A DNA stretch of 64,000 nt from Hyphomicrobiales bacterium (GTDB lineage Bacteria; Pseudomonadota; Alphaproteobacteria; Rhizobiales; Rhizobiaceae). The translations under genes and the position numbers were made by a program. Positions 8,499-17,343 of the stretch are shown piece after piece. A model generated the notes under the pieces. It did not search any database. It saw only the letters and a program-made list of their open reading frames with translations, and was not told the origin of the DNA. Positions within the stretch are counted from its first letter, which is position 1. The number at the start of each line of letters is the position of its first letter. The stretch spans positions 85,112-149,111 of the forward strand of contig UICE01000001.1 of NCBI GenBank assembly GCA_900471815.1, in the 5' to 3' direction.

Positions 8499-10718
8499 CT
8501 AAGCGGCTTTCTTTGTCTTTGCCGCAGGATAGGGATTGAAGCGCTCGTAAAACGTATCGCCCTTTTCGGCCATATCGAGCAAGAGCTTTGGAGCTTTGAA
8601 TTGCGCTCCATATTTCCGCTGCAGACCTTTGGCGATCTCAACGAACTTCGCTGCGCCGATACCGTCAATATATGACAGCGTTCCACCCGTATAAGGAGCA
8701 AAGCCGAAGGCCAAAATGGAGCCAACATCTGCCTCGCGCGGATCGGTAACGATCCCCTCCTCCATCACGCGTGCCGCTTCCAGAGCGATCGTTACAAGGA
8801 AACGCTGTTTAAGCACTTCAACGTCGATCTTATCGGCATCCTGTTGCGGATAGAGTGTCTTCAACTCCGGCCACAAATGTTTTTTCGCAGGCTTGGCAGG
8901 ATAGTCGTAGAAGCCCTTGCCATTTTTGCGGCCACGACGATCATATTTATCAACCAGCGTATTGATCAGCTCTACGTGACGCGGGTCGACCGCCTTGGGG
9001 CCAAGATCAGCAAGCGTCGCCTTCAGGATTTTCTGAGCAAGATCGATTGCCGTTTCATCGCCGAGAGCCAATGGGCCAACGGGCATGCCTGCCATGCGAG
9101 CCGCATTCTCGATCATTGCTGGAGGAACGCCCTCAATCAGCATGTTGTAGGACTCTGACATGTACCGCAGGACGCAGCGATTGACGTAGAACCCACGGGT
9201 ATCGTTGACGACAATGGGCGTCTTCTTGATAGCGCGCACATAATCGAGCGCCACGGCAAGCGCCTTTTCGGAGGTTTTCTTGCCCATAATGACCTCCACC
9301 AGCATCATCTTGTCGACGGGCGAGAAGAAATGAATGCCGATAAAGTTTTTTGGCCGGACAGAAACTTTTGCTAGACCAGTAATGGGAAGCGTCGAAGTGT
9401 TTGACGCGAAAACAGCGCCGGGTTTAAGCACGGCCTCGGCCTTTTCCGTCACGACCCGTTTCACTTCACGATCTTCAAACACCGCCTCGATAACAAGGTC
9501 AGCACCATCAAGATCGGCATAGTCCGACGAGGTGGTGATCAGGTCGAGAAGCGCCTCTTTATCCTGAGCAGTCGCTTTGCCCTTTTGTACTTCCTTGGTA
9601 ATCAGATCAGCAGAGTGAGCCTTACCCTTCTCCGCGGCTTCAACGCTTTGATCGATAAGAACGACAGGAATGCCGGCTTTCGCGGTAACATAGGCAATAC
9701 TTGCCCCCATGAAACCAGCGCCGACAACGCCGACCTTCTTGAATTTCGTGGGCTTCACATCGTCAGGACGGCGCGCGCCCTTGTTCAACTCCTGCAGGGA
9801 GATGAACAGCGAGCGGATCATCATGCTTGCTTCAGTCGTCTGCAAAATTTTCGTGAAGTAGCGCTGTTCGATCTTGAGAGCAGTATCGAAGGGGACGAGC
9901 AGACCTTCATAGACCGATTTCAGGATCGAGGCGGCACCGGGATAATTGCCATAGGTTTCACGGCGCAAAATAGCCGTGGCGGCTGGCCACAGATTAGCAC
10001 CGGCGGCAGAATAGATTGCCCCACCTGGCAGTTTGAAGCCTTTTTCGTCCCATGGCTGCACCGGCTTCAAGCCGTCCTTGATCATCTTCTTGGCGGCTTC
10101 GACCAGTTTCTTGGCCGGAGCAATTTCATGCACCAATCCCATAGCCTTGGCGCGCGATGCAGTCAGGCTTGAGCCAGTTGTCATCATCTGCAAGGCATCT
10201 TGCTGATTGGTCAGGCGCGGGACGCGCTGCGTTCCGCCGGCACCGGGGAAAATACCGACCTTGACTTCAGGCAAAGCCATCTTGACCGAAGGATCGTCAG
10301 AAACCACGCGGCCATGGCAAGCGAGCGACATTTCAAAAGCACCGCCCATGCAAGTGCCATTGATCGCCGAAACCCAGGGCTTGCCCGATGTTTCGAGTTT
10401 GCGGAACAGCCCGCCCATTTTGCCTGTCGTTTCGAAAAGCAGCTCTACTGCTTTTTGAGGATCTTTTGCTTTCTCGTCCTGAAAGAGCTGGAACATGCGC
10501 TTGAGCATGGTCAAATCCGCACCGCCAGAGAACGTATCTTTGCCGGATGTGATCACAGCGCCCTTGATCGCAGCATCACCTGCAACCTTGTCGACGATGG
10601 CATCCAGTTCCTTCATGACCTCTTCTGTGAAGACGTTCATGGATTTGTCGGGCATGTCCCAAGTGACGAGAGCAATACCATCTGCATCGACGTCGAATTT
10701 GAAGTTTGTATAAGTCAT
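8499..10718 (-). CDS. fadJ: FadJ-like bifunctional enoyl-CoA hydratase / 3-hydroxyacyl-CoA dehydrogenase
   Basis: This 739-aa cytoplasmic beta-oxidation enzyme has an N-terminal crotonase domain (about residues 1-200, with the oxyanion-hole stretch NGTCMGGAFEM). A Rossmann 3-hydroxyacyl-CoA dehydrogenase follows (GVVGAGFMGASIAY near residue 327), then its C-terminal domain. HFFSPVDKM carries the catalytic His of the dehydrogenase. The ATG at 10718 follows AGGAGAG; the longer frame to 10778 runs into the thiolase gene. It hydrates enoyl-CoA and oxidises the 3-hydroxyacyl-CoA with NAD. It is the last gene of the four-gene operon, 11 bp after the thiolase stop, and a terminator follows it. Confidence 0.95.
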   Translation of the reverse strand: MTYTNFKFDVDADGIALVTWDMPDKSMNVFTEEVMKELDAIVDKVAGDAAIKGAVITSGKDTFSGGADLTMLKRMFQLFQDEKAKDPQKAVELLFETTGKMGGLFRKLETSGKPWVSAINGTCMGGAFEMSLACHGRVVSDDPSVKMALPEVKVGIFPGAGGTQRVPRLTNQQDALQMMTTGSSLTASRAKAMGLVHEIAPAKKLVEAAKKMIKDGLKPVQPWDEKGFKLPGGAIYSAAGANLWPAATAILRRETYGNYPGAASILKSVYEGLLVPFDTALKIEQRYFTKILQTTEASMMIRSLFISLQELNKGARRPDDVKPTKFKKVGVVGAGFMGASIAYVTAKAGIPVVLIDQSVEAAEKGKAHSADLITKEVQKGKATAQDKEALLDLITTSSDYADLDGADLVIEAVFEDREVKRVVTEKAEAVLKPGAVFASNTSTLPITGLAKVSVRPKNFIGIHFFSPVDKMMLVEVIMGKKTSEKALAVALDYVRAIKKTPIVVNDTRGFYVNRCVLRYMSESYNMLIEGVPPAMIENAARMAGMPVGPLALGDETAIDLAQKILKATLADLGPKAVDPRHVELINTLVDKYDRRGRKNGKGFYDYPAKPAKKHLWPELKTLYPQQDADKIDVEVLKQRFLVTIALEAARVMEEGIVTDPREADVGSILAFGFAPYTGGTLSYIDGIGAAKFVEIAKGLQRKYGAQFKAPKLLLDMAEKGDTFYERFNPYPAAKTKKAA

Positions 10719-10729
10719 ATTCTCTCTCC

Positions 10730-11938
10730 TCAAACGCGTTCGATGATGGTTGCAGTGCCCATACCAGCGCCGATGCATAGGGTTACCAGCGCGATATTCA
10801 GATCGCGGCGCTCAAGTTCGTCAAGAACCGTGCCAAGGATCATTGCGCCTGTTGCGCCGAGTGGATGGCCCATGGCAATCGCGCCGCCATTGACGTTGAT
10901 CTTGTCACGCGGAATGTCGAATGCCTGCATGTAACGCAGAACGACAGCGGCAAAGGCTTCGTTGAGCTCAAACAGATCGATGTCCGAGATTTTCATCTTG
11001 GCGCGCTTCAACAACTTCTCTGTCACATCGACAGGACCAGTCAACATCAGAGCCGGATCAGAACCTATATTGGCAAATGCTCGGATGCGGGCACGCGGTT
11101 TGGCCGATAGCGCCTTACCAGCACTCTTGGAGCCAAGAAGAACACCGGCGGCACCATCAACAATACCGGATGAATTACCGGCATGATGCACGTGATTTAT
11201 AGTTTCAACTTCCGGATGGGCCTGAATGCCGACAGCATTAAAACCGCCCATTTCGCCGGGCATGACAAAGGAAGGATTGAGCGATGCCAAAGCCTGCATA
11301 TCTGTTGTTGGACGCATATGCTCGTCATGGTCCAGGATTGTCAGACCGTTGACATCCTTGATGTTCAGGACGGAATTCTTGAAATAACCCTTCTTCCAGG
11401 CTTCGCCCGCACGCTTCTGACTCTCGACAGCGTATGCATCGACATCATCGCGGGTGAAACCATATTTCGTGGCGATAAGATCGGCCGAGACGCCCTGAGG
11501 CATAAAATAGCCCGGCAAGCCGACTGACGGATCCATATACCAGGCACCGCCGGACATGCCCATTCCGACGCGTGACATGGATTCAACGCCGCCGGCGATA
11601 ACGATATCATCTGCGCCTTGCACAATCTTGGCCGCAGCAAAATTTACTGCATCGAGGCCGGAAGCGCAGAAACGCGATATCTGCATGCCTGGAGCTTTGA
11701 AATCATACCCGGCTTCAAAAGCGGAAGAGCGAGGGATAACAGCGCCAGCTTCGCCGACCGGATCGACGCAGCCATAAATGATATCGTCCACCAGGCCAGT
11801 GTCCAACCCATTGCGGTCACGCAAGGCTTCGAGAACATGCGCACCAAGGCGAACGGCAGGAACCTCATGCAGGCTGCCATCTTTCTTGCCCTTGCCACGC
11901 GGTGTGCGGACGTGATCGTAAATATATGCGTCGGCCAT
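10730..11938 (-). CDS. fadA: Acetyl-CoA acetyltransferase / 3-ketoacyl-CoA thiolase
   Basis: This 402-aa thiolase cleaves 3-ketoacyl-CoA with CoA, the last step of beta-oxidation. The acyl-accepting Cys is in SRFCASGLD (about residue 90), the catalytic His in GGAIAMGHPLGATGA, and the second Cys in LCIGAGMG near the C-terminus. The length is normal for the FadA/FadI/PhaA superfamily. GGGAG lies eight bases before the ATG at 11938. It is the third gene of the operon, between an acyl-CoA dehydrogenase and FadJ, which favours a degradative role over polyhydroxybutyrate synthesis. Chain-length range is unknown, so the symbol is tentative. Confidence 0.92.
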   Translation of the reverse strand: MADAYIYDHVRTPRGKGKKDGSLHEVPAVRLGAHVLEALRDRNGLDTGLVDDIIYGCVDPVGEAGAVIPRSSAFEAGYDFKAPGMQISRFCASGLDAVNFAAAKIVQGADDIVIAGGVESMSRVGMGMSGGAWYMDPSVGLPGYFMPQGVSADLIATKYGFTRDDVDAYAVESQKRAGEAWKKGYFKNSVLNIKDVNGLTILDHDEHMRPTTDMQALASLNPSFVMPGEMGGFNAVGIQAHPEVETINHVHHAGNSSGIVDGAAGVLLGSKSAGKALSAKPRARIRAFANIGSDPALMLTGPVDVTEKLLKRAKMKISDIDLFELNEAFAAVVLRYMQAFDIPRDKINVNGGAIAMGHPLGATGAMILGTVLDELERRDLNIALVTLCIGAGMGTATIIERV

Positions 11939-11965
11939 AATATACTCCCTGTTGCTACCGCAGGC

Positions 11966-13138
11966 TCAAAGGCTGCGGGCGATCAAAAGCTTCATGATTT
12001 CGTTGGTGCCGCCATAAATCCGCTGGACGCGAGCGTCACGGAACATGCGGGCGATTGGATATTCATTCATATAGCCGTAGCCACCATGTAGCTGGAGGCA
12101 CTCATCCACGACCTTGTTTTGCAGGTCTGTCAGCCAATATTTGGCCATCGAGGCTGTCACCGGATCAAGCCCGCCATTTACATGCCGCTCAACACAATGA
12201 TTGTAGAACACCCGGCCTATCGTTGCTTCGGTTTTTAATTCCGCTAGCTTGAACTGGGTGTTCTGGAACTCGATCACAGCCTTGCCGAAGGCTTTACGCT
12301 CCTTCACATAGTCACTGGTAATTGCAATGGCGCGTTCCGCCATGGCAATGGCAGTACCGCCAATTTGCAACCGTTCCTGCGGCAATTGCTGCATTAGCTG
12401 GACAAATCCCTGTCCTTCTTCAGTGCCCAAAAGATTGGATGTCGGTACCCGCACCTCGTTGAAGAACAGCTCGGATGTATCATTGGATTTCAACCCGACC
12501 TTATCGAGGTTACGGCCACGCTCAAAACCCTCCTGCCCGTCAGTCTCAACAATCAGCAGCGAGGTACCTTTGGCGCCCTGAGCCGGATCAGTCTTGGCGA
12601 CAACAATGACCAGATTTGCCAATTGACCATTGGTAATAAAGGTCTTTGAACCATTGATGACATAGTGATTGCCATCTTTCTTCGCGCTGGTCTTAACGCC
12701 TTGCAGATCGGAACCTGCACCGGGTTCAGTCATGGCAATAGCGCCGATCAATTCGCCAGTTGCCATTTTTGGCAACCATCTCTGCTTTTGCTCTTCTGAG
12801 CCATAATGCAGGATATAGGGTGCTACGATGGAATTGTGCAGGGCAATGCCAAAGCCATCGACACCGACATGGCTGATCGCTTCGAGAATGGCGCTTTCAT
12901 GGGCGTAGGTACCGCCAGAACCACCATATTCCTCTGGCATAGAGGCGCAGAGAAGCCCGTTTTGGCCTGCCAATTCCCATACGGAACGGTCAAAAATTTC
13001 CTGCTTTTCAAAGCGGTCATAATGCGGCAGGACCTCGGCCTCAAGGAATTTTGCGGCCATTTCCTGCAGCATGACGACGTCGTCAGTTTTCCATTCAGGC
13101 CTTGGAACACCCAACACGTCTTCTGGTCGCACACCCAT
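11966..13138 (-). CDS. Acyl-CoA dehydrogenase (about 390 aa, four-chain type)
   Basis: This 390-aa FAD enzyme makes trans-2-enoyl-CoA from acyl-CoA. Signatures include GAIAMTEPGAGSDLQGVKT (the FAD/substrate-binding region) and the C-terminal QLHGGYGYMNEYPIARMFRDARV signature, whose full stretch lies near residues 345-370. The length is that of short/medium-chain enzymes with no extra C-terminal domain. GGAGGATT precedes the ATG at 13138. It is the second gene of the beta-oxidation operon. Having this 390-aa form beside a 597-aa form suggests complementary chain-length ranges, which is inference. Confidence 0.94.
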   Translation of the reverse strand: MGVRPEDVLGVPRPEWKTDDVVMLQEMAAKFLEAEVLPHYDRFEKQEIFDRSVWELAGQNGLLCASMPEEYGGSGGTYAHESAILEAISHVGVDGFGIALHNSIVAPYILHYGSEEQKQRWLPKMATGELIGAIAMTEPGAGSDLQGVKTSAKKDGNHYVINGSKTFITNGQLANLVIVVAKTDPAQGAKGTSLLIVETDGQEGFERGRNLDKVGLKSNDTSELFFNEVRVPTSNLLGTEEGQGFVQLMQQLPQERLQIGGTAIAMAERAIAITSDYVKERKAFGKAVIEFQNTQFKLAELKTEATIGRVFYNHCVERHVNGGLDPVTASMAKYWLTDLQNKVVDECLQLHGGYGYMNEYPIARMFRDARVQRIYGGTNEIMKLLIARSL

Positions 13139-13204
13139 GACAATCCTCCCGAGATTTGTTAAAGCAGGCCGCGCGACCGCGGCCCGTGGCTGCGTTGCAT
13201 CAGC

Positions 13205-14998
13205 TTAGAATGCTTCTGCCGCAAGCGCCATCATTGTATCGGCTCCAGTCTGGATACGTGCCAGATGGGCAGAGGTCTCAGGCATTACACGTTCCATGAA
13301 ATACTTGCCCGTGATCAGCTTGGTTTCGTAAAACGCTTTGTTTTCTGCGCCATCAGCCAATTTGGCATTTGCCGCCTTGGCCATCTGCGCCCACATATAA
13401 CCCAGCGACACCAAGCCAAAGAGATGCATGAAATCGGTGGATGCCGCTCCGGCATTGTCCGGATTGGCCATGCCATTTTGCATCAGCCACATGGCCGCTG
13501 CCTGCAGGTCATTGAGACCTTTTTTCAAATGCTTGGTGTAGAAGGCAAGCTTCTCGTCACCACGATTTTCTTCGCAGAAGTCGCCGACCTCCTTAAAGAA
13601 AGCCATGATAGCGCGGCCGCCATTGGCGCCAAGCTTGCGTCCGACCAAATCCAAGGCCTGAACACCGCTTGCGCCTTCATAGATCATGGCAATGCGCGCA
13701 TCGCGGACATATTGGCTCATTCCGTGCTCTTCAATATAGCCATGGCCACCAAAAACCTGCTGTGCCATGACGGCATGCTCAAAACCCTTGTCCGTCAGAA
13801 CGCCTTTGAGCACAGGGGTCATCAGGCTGAGAATATCGTCGGCCAACTGCTTTTCCGCTTCGTCTGCGGAGCGATGTGCAACATCGGATTTCAATGCAGA
13901 CCAGAGAATGAAGGCCCGCCCCGCCTCGTTGAACGACTTGATCGTCATAAGGATGCGGCGCACATCAGGATGAACGATAAGTGGATCAGCCTTTTTATCC
14001 GGCGCTTTTGGACCTGTCAGAGAGCGGCCCTGAATACGCTCACGCGCATAAATGGCGGCGTTCTGATAAGCGATCTCGCCAATTGAAAGGCCCTGCAAGG
14101 CAACACCAAGCCGAGCTTCGTTCATCATGGTGAACATGGCGCGCAGGCCCTTGTTCTCGCCACCGATCAAGAAGCCCTTGGCTTCATCATAGTTCATCAC
14201 GCACGTCGAATTGGCGTGAATTCCCATTTTCTCTTCAATGGAACCACAGGAGACGCTATTGCGGGTTCCCGGATTGCCATTATCGTCGAGATTGAACTTG
14301 GGGACAATGAATAGGGATATGCCCTTTACGCCCTCTGGCGCGCCTTCAATGCGAGCGAGTACCAGATGGACAATATTCTCCGCCATATCGTGCTCGCCAG
14401 CGGAAATGAATATTTTCTGTCCTGAAATCTTGTACGAGCCATCGCCATTTGGGACAGCTTTTGTGCGCAACAGTCCAAGATCAGTGCCGCAATGCGGTTC
14501 TGTCAGGTTCATGGTACCGGTCCAGGTGCCGTCAACCATCTTTGGCAGATAGGCTTGCTTTTGCTCATCCGTTCCGTGCGTAAGGATTGCGGCAATAGCC
14601 CCTTGCGTAAGTCCCGGATACATGACCAGCGCCATATTGGCAGAAGCCATATACTCACCAACCGCCACATGGAGCGCGTATGGCAGGCCCTGCCCACCGA
14701 ATTCCTGGGGTACAGCCAATCCGACCCAACCACCTTCGCGATACTGATCAAATGCCTGTTTGAAGCCTTTCGGCGTTGTTACCGAACCATCGGCATTGCG
14801 TACACAGCCTTCCCGGTCGCCCGATTGATTAATTGGGAACAGGGTGTTTTCCGCAAGCTTTGCGCCTTCGCCGAGGATTGCGTCAACGATATCCGGCGAC
14901 GCATCTGCAAATCCTTCAAGATTATTGTAACGCTCAAAACCCAGAACATCATTGAGAACAAAAAGCGTGTCTTCAACGGGCGCGCGGTAACTCGGCAT
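13205..14998 (-). CDS. Acyl-CoA dehydrogenase, long form (about 597 aa)
   Basis: This is a 597-aa flavoprotein of the long acyl-CoA dehydrogenase group found next to fadBA-type genes in proteobacteria. It has an extra N-terminal segment and a C-terminal helical domain. Motifs include [29 protein letters not shown] and [20 protein letters not shown]. The ATG at 14998 follows TTGGAGGAA; an upstream in-frame start at 15076 would lie inside the operator region. It is the first gene of the operon, so the palindrome 75-110 bp upstream should control the entire pathway. The likely substrate is long-chain acyl-CoA. Confidence 0.93.
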   Translation of the reverse strand: MPSYRAPVEDTLFVLNDVLGFERYNNLEGFADASPDIVDAILGEGAKLAENTLFPINQSGDREGCVRNADGSVTTPKGFKQAFDQYREGGWVGLAVPQEFGGQGLPYALHVAVGEYMASANMALVMYPGLTQGAIAAILTHGTDEQKQAYLPKMVDGTWTGTMNLTEPHCGTDLGLLRTKAVPNGDGSYKISGQKIFISAGEHDMAENIVHLVLARIEGAPEGVKGISLFIVPKFNLDDNGNPGTRNSVSCGSIEEKMGIHANSTCVMNYDEAKGFLIGGENKGLRAMFTMMNEARLGVALQGLSIGEIAYQNAAIYARERIQGRSLTGPKAPDKKADPLIVHPDVRRILMTIKSFNEAGRAFILWSALKSDVAHRSADEAEKQLADDILSLMTPVLKGVLTDKGFEHAVMAQQVFGGHGYIEEHGMSQYVRDARIAMIYEGASGVQALDLVGRKLGANGGRAIMAFFKEVGDFCEENRGDEKLAFYTKHLKKGLNDLQAAAMWLMQNGMANPDNAGAASTDFMHLFGLVSLGYMWAQMAKAANAKLADGAENKAFYETKLITGKYFMERVMPETSAHLARIQTGADTMMALAAEAF

Positions 14999-15072
14999 AA
15001 GCTTCCTCCAAAACAAAAACGAGTAAAAACAGCACGCAGAGCATCCGTGCTGCCAATATTTCGTACTTCTTA

Positions 15073-15108
15073 GCAAATTTTGACGTTTCCGTAAACGTCA
15101 AAATTTGC
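15073..15108. promoter_or_regulatory. Near-perfect 36-bp palindrome, predicted operator of the fatty-acid operon
   Basis: The stretch is an inverted repeat in which 17 of 18 base pairs match. The core reads TGACGTTTCCGTAAACGTCA (15081-15100). It lies 75-110 bp upstream of the first acyl-CoA dehydrogenase start. The core and one flank recur at 24599-24625, ahead of the nitronate monooxygenase gene. The symmetry fits a dimeric repressor or activator. MerR-type (LiuR-like) and TetR-type regulators of acyl-CoA catabolism use sites of this general kind, but the protein is not identified here. Confidence 0.75.
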
Positions 15109-15184
15109 AGGCACTGGCTTTTTTAAAACGGCAGAGCATGTACATCATGATTTGAAATGAACAATGCAAGATCAGAGATACGGA

Positions 15185-17020
15185 TCACTTCGTGCGTGTA
15201 TTGTCGAGAAAATTGGCAATGTAGACCAGAGGGGCATTCCAGTTGATCGTAATCTCGTTGGAGCCATAGGCTTCAATATCGTCAAGATAGCATCGCTGGG
15301 GAGCACAGCCGGCAAGCTTCTCCTTGGAAATATCATCAACAAGCGACGAGTTTGCGCCTCCCGCAAGAGAACCCGGCGGCGGATTTGGAAGGTCGGAATC
15401 AATTTGGTGAGCAAACCAGCGGCTATGCTGATTCTTTGAAAAAATCGAGCCGTATCCGGTAATATAAGAAATGTTCATGGCATTGCGGCCCAGAAGATAA
15501 TCCATGCTTTCGCGAACGCTATCGAGATATTCCTGCTTATCGCTCAAATCGTAAGCAGCGGACACGACGATCATATTCTGCAGGATGGAATGATTGCTCC
15601 CCCAATCATATCGGCCATTGTCGGGATGATATATTTGTCCGAATGGCTCTTTCTTCTGGAGTTCAATAAAATCCACGGCAGCACCAATTACAGAGGTTCT
15701 AGCGTCATCCCAGTCCTCCCTTCCCAGCAGCTTGCTTCCGTAAAGAGCGAGGTGCAAACGAGCAAGCCCGGCAACATTCGCCCAGTCGAAGGCACCATGC
15801 CCGCCCCGGCTGAATACGTCACCACGCCAGTGCGGCGAGCTTTTGATTGCGGAAAAATAGATCGCATCGCCGGTCGCAAGATAAAGTTCAGCGGCGGCCC
15901 AATAGAATTCGTCACTGACATCATCATCGCCATAGGCGCCACCGCCGTCGAAATTTGCCGATGGCGCAATAATATCAGGATGGGCTTGTGCGGCAGACCA
16001 TGCCTGTTTTGCCGAGGTCAAAAGCCGTGTTGAAAATGTTTCGTCGTAATTCTTGAACACGCGGGAACCCTGGGCTGCGACGGCCGCCAGATTCAGAGTG
16101 GCTGCGGTGGAAGGAGCATACAGTGCGCGCGGTTGCGGATCATTATGAGGCAGCATGGGCACACCGGTCCAACTTGTATCGTGAACCTTATGATGAACCA
16201 TGCCAGCCAATGGCTCGTCATGCGGAACCACCATTTTCAGCATGAATTCCAATTCCCACCGCGCCTCATCGAGAATGTCCGGCACGCCATTGCCCTGCTC
16301 CGGCAAACGTGACCGCCTGTCGCTCAGGACTTTTTCGGCATTGCTGGCAAAGAGCTTTCCCCGCTCGACTGTGTCCATAAGCTGGGAAACAGCGATACCA
16401 CCATTCACGACATACTTGCCTTGGTCGCCTGCATCATACCAGCCACCCGTCACGTCGAGCTCGTAGCTGCAGTCCCATTTTAATTCGGTATAAAACTTTA
16501 CTGCGGCGTCGCGATCAAGACATGGAACAGATGTGTCGCCCAGGTTTGGTGCAATGCCGACATGCCCTGCGGGGCGCGCATAGAGTGATCCGGCAATATC
16601 CTTTCTGATTTCTGTGCCGCTTCGGGCCAGATAAAACCAGGACTGCGCATCCACACTCAACCGATCATAGATATTGGCTTCGATGGAAAAAACCGGGCTC
16701 GTGCTTTCGCCCACGACCAGATGATAGCCTTCGCCTGTCTTACGATAATTTGTGAAATCCGCCAGATGGGTTTTCAGTCCCGCCATCGCGTCGAAACCCA
16801 TAGGCCTCGTCCTGCCCTTCAACACCGGTACATTTTCAGCATCCACAAGCTGAAATTCCAAAGGCGCATCTGACGGCGATATAATCGTCGCCAGCTTTGG
16901 TCCATCCGGCAAATAGCCAAGTTGGTTGGTGCGAATGGACAATTCATCTGCAAAGGCGACCGCTGATGCAATATGGGCAAATACCGCGACCAGCAGCAGC
17001 AATAAACAGCGATGTATCAT
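15185..17020 (-). CDS. Secreted glycoside hydrolase family 9 (endoglucanase-like) protein
   Basis: This 611-aa protein has a Sec signal peptide (residues 1-24, ending in AVAFA). A CelD-type immunoglobulin-like domain follows (about 25-110, with RTNQLGYLPDGPKLA). The GH9 (alpha/alpha)6 barrel takes the rest. GGWYDAGDQGKYV carries the Asp pair that acts as base. The general acid Glu is in SNEITINWN near the C-terminus, and a GRNAMNISYITGYG stretch matches the GH9 His-containing region. The domain order is that of CelD/EndoG-type GH9 enzymes, which cut beta-1,4-glucans. GGAGAA precedes the ATG at 17020. The gene stands alone, with no cellulose synthase genes nearby, so its natural substrate is open. 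Confidence 0.9.
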   Translation of the reverse strand: MIHRCLLLLLVAVFAHIASAVAFADELSIRTNQLGYLPDGPKLATIISPSDAPLEFQLVDAENVPVLKGRTRPMGFDAMAGLKTHLADFTNYRKTGEGYHLVVGESTSPVFSIEANIYDRLSVDAQSWFYLARSGTEIRKDIAGSLYARPAGHVGIAPNLGDTSVPCLDRDAAVKFYTELKWDCSYELDVTGGWYDAGDQGKYVVNGGIAVSQLMDTVERGKLFASNAEKVLSDRRSRLPEQGNGVPDILDEARWELEFMLKMVVPHDEPLAGMVHHKVHDTSWTGVPMLPHNDPQPRALYAPSTAATLNLAAVAAQGSRVFKNYDETFSTRLLTSAKQAWSAAQAHPDIIAPSANFDGGGAYGDDDVSDEFYWAAAELYLATGDAIYFSAIKSSPHWRGDVFSRGGHGAFDWANVAGLARLHLALYGSKLLGREDWDDARTSVIGAAVDFIELQKKEPFGQIYHPDNGRYDWGSNHSILQNMIVVSAAYDLSDKQEYLDSVRESMDYLLGRNAMNISYITGYGSIFSKNQHSRWFAHQIDSDLPNPPPGSLAGGANSSLVDDISKEKLAGCAPQRCYLDDIEAYGSNEITINWNAPLVYIANFLDNTRTK

Positions 17021-17343
17021 TCAATATTTCTCCGCAGGATGCAGACTGCAATCGGTTATCTGAGCTTTCGCGCGTTGTATCAGATCCCTGCCACGAAATT
17101 AGTCGTTATTTTAGCGCTTTAACCGGGGTCTTAACCACTTGTTTACCACGTTTCGCCAATGTCAACGCGACGGTGAACCGTGTCTATAAGTGATTTGTTT
17201 TTCACGGCTTGTCGGAACGCATGGGGCATGGGCCCCGGCTCTCCGGATTGGCCCCGACGCGCAACGCGGCCTCGGCTTTCCTTCGAGCATCCACAGTATA
17301 AATTGCCAGGCAACTGGCGAGTTAATTTGAGCAGCAGACGTTC
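17021..17343. other. Intergenic gap between the GH9 gene and the podJ-like gene
   Basis: This 323-bp divergent region should contain promoters for both flanking genes. I see no RNA gene and no strong terminator. A short inverted repeat (ACGGTGAACCGT, about 17170-17181) is present, but it is too small to interpret. Confidence 0.4.
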
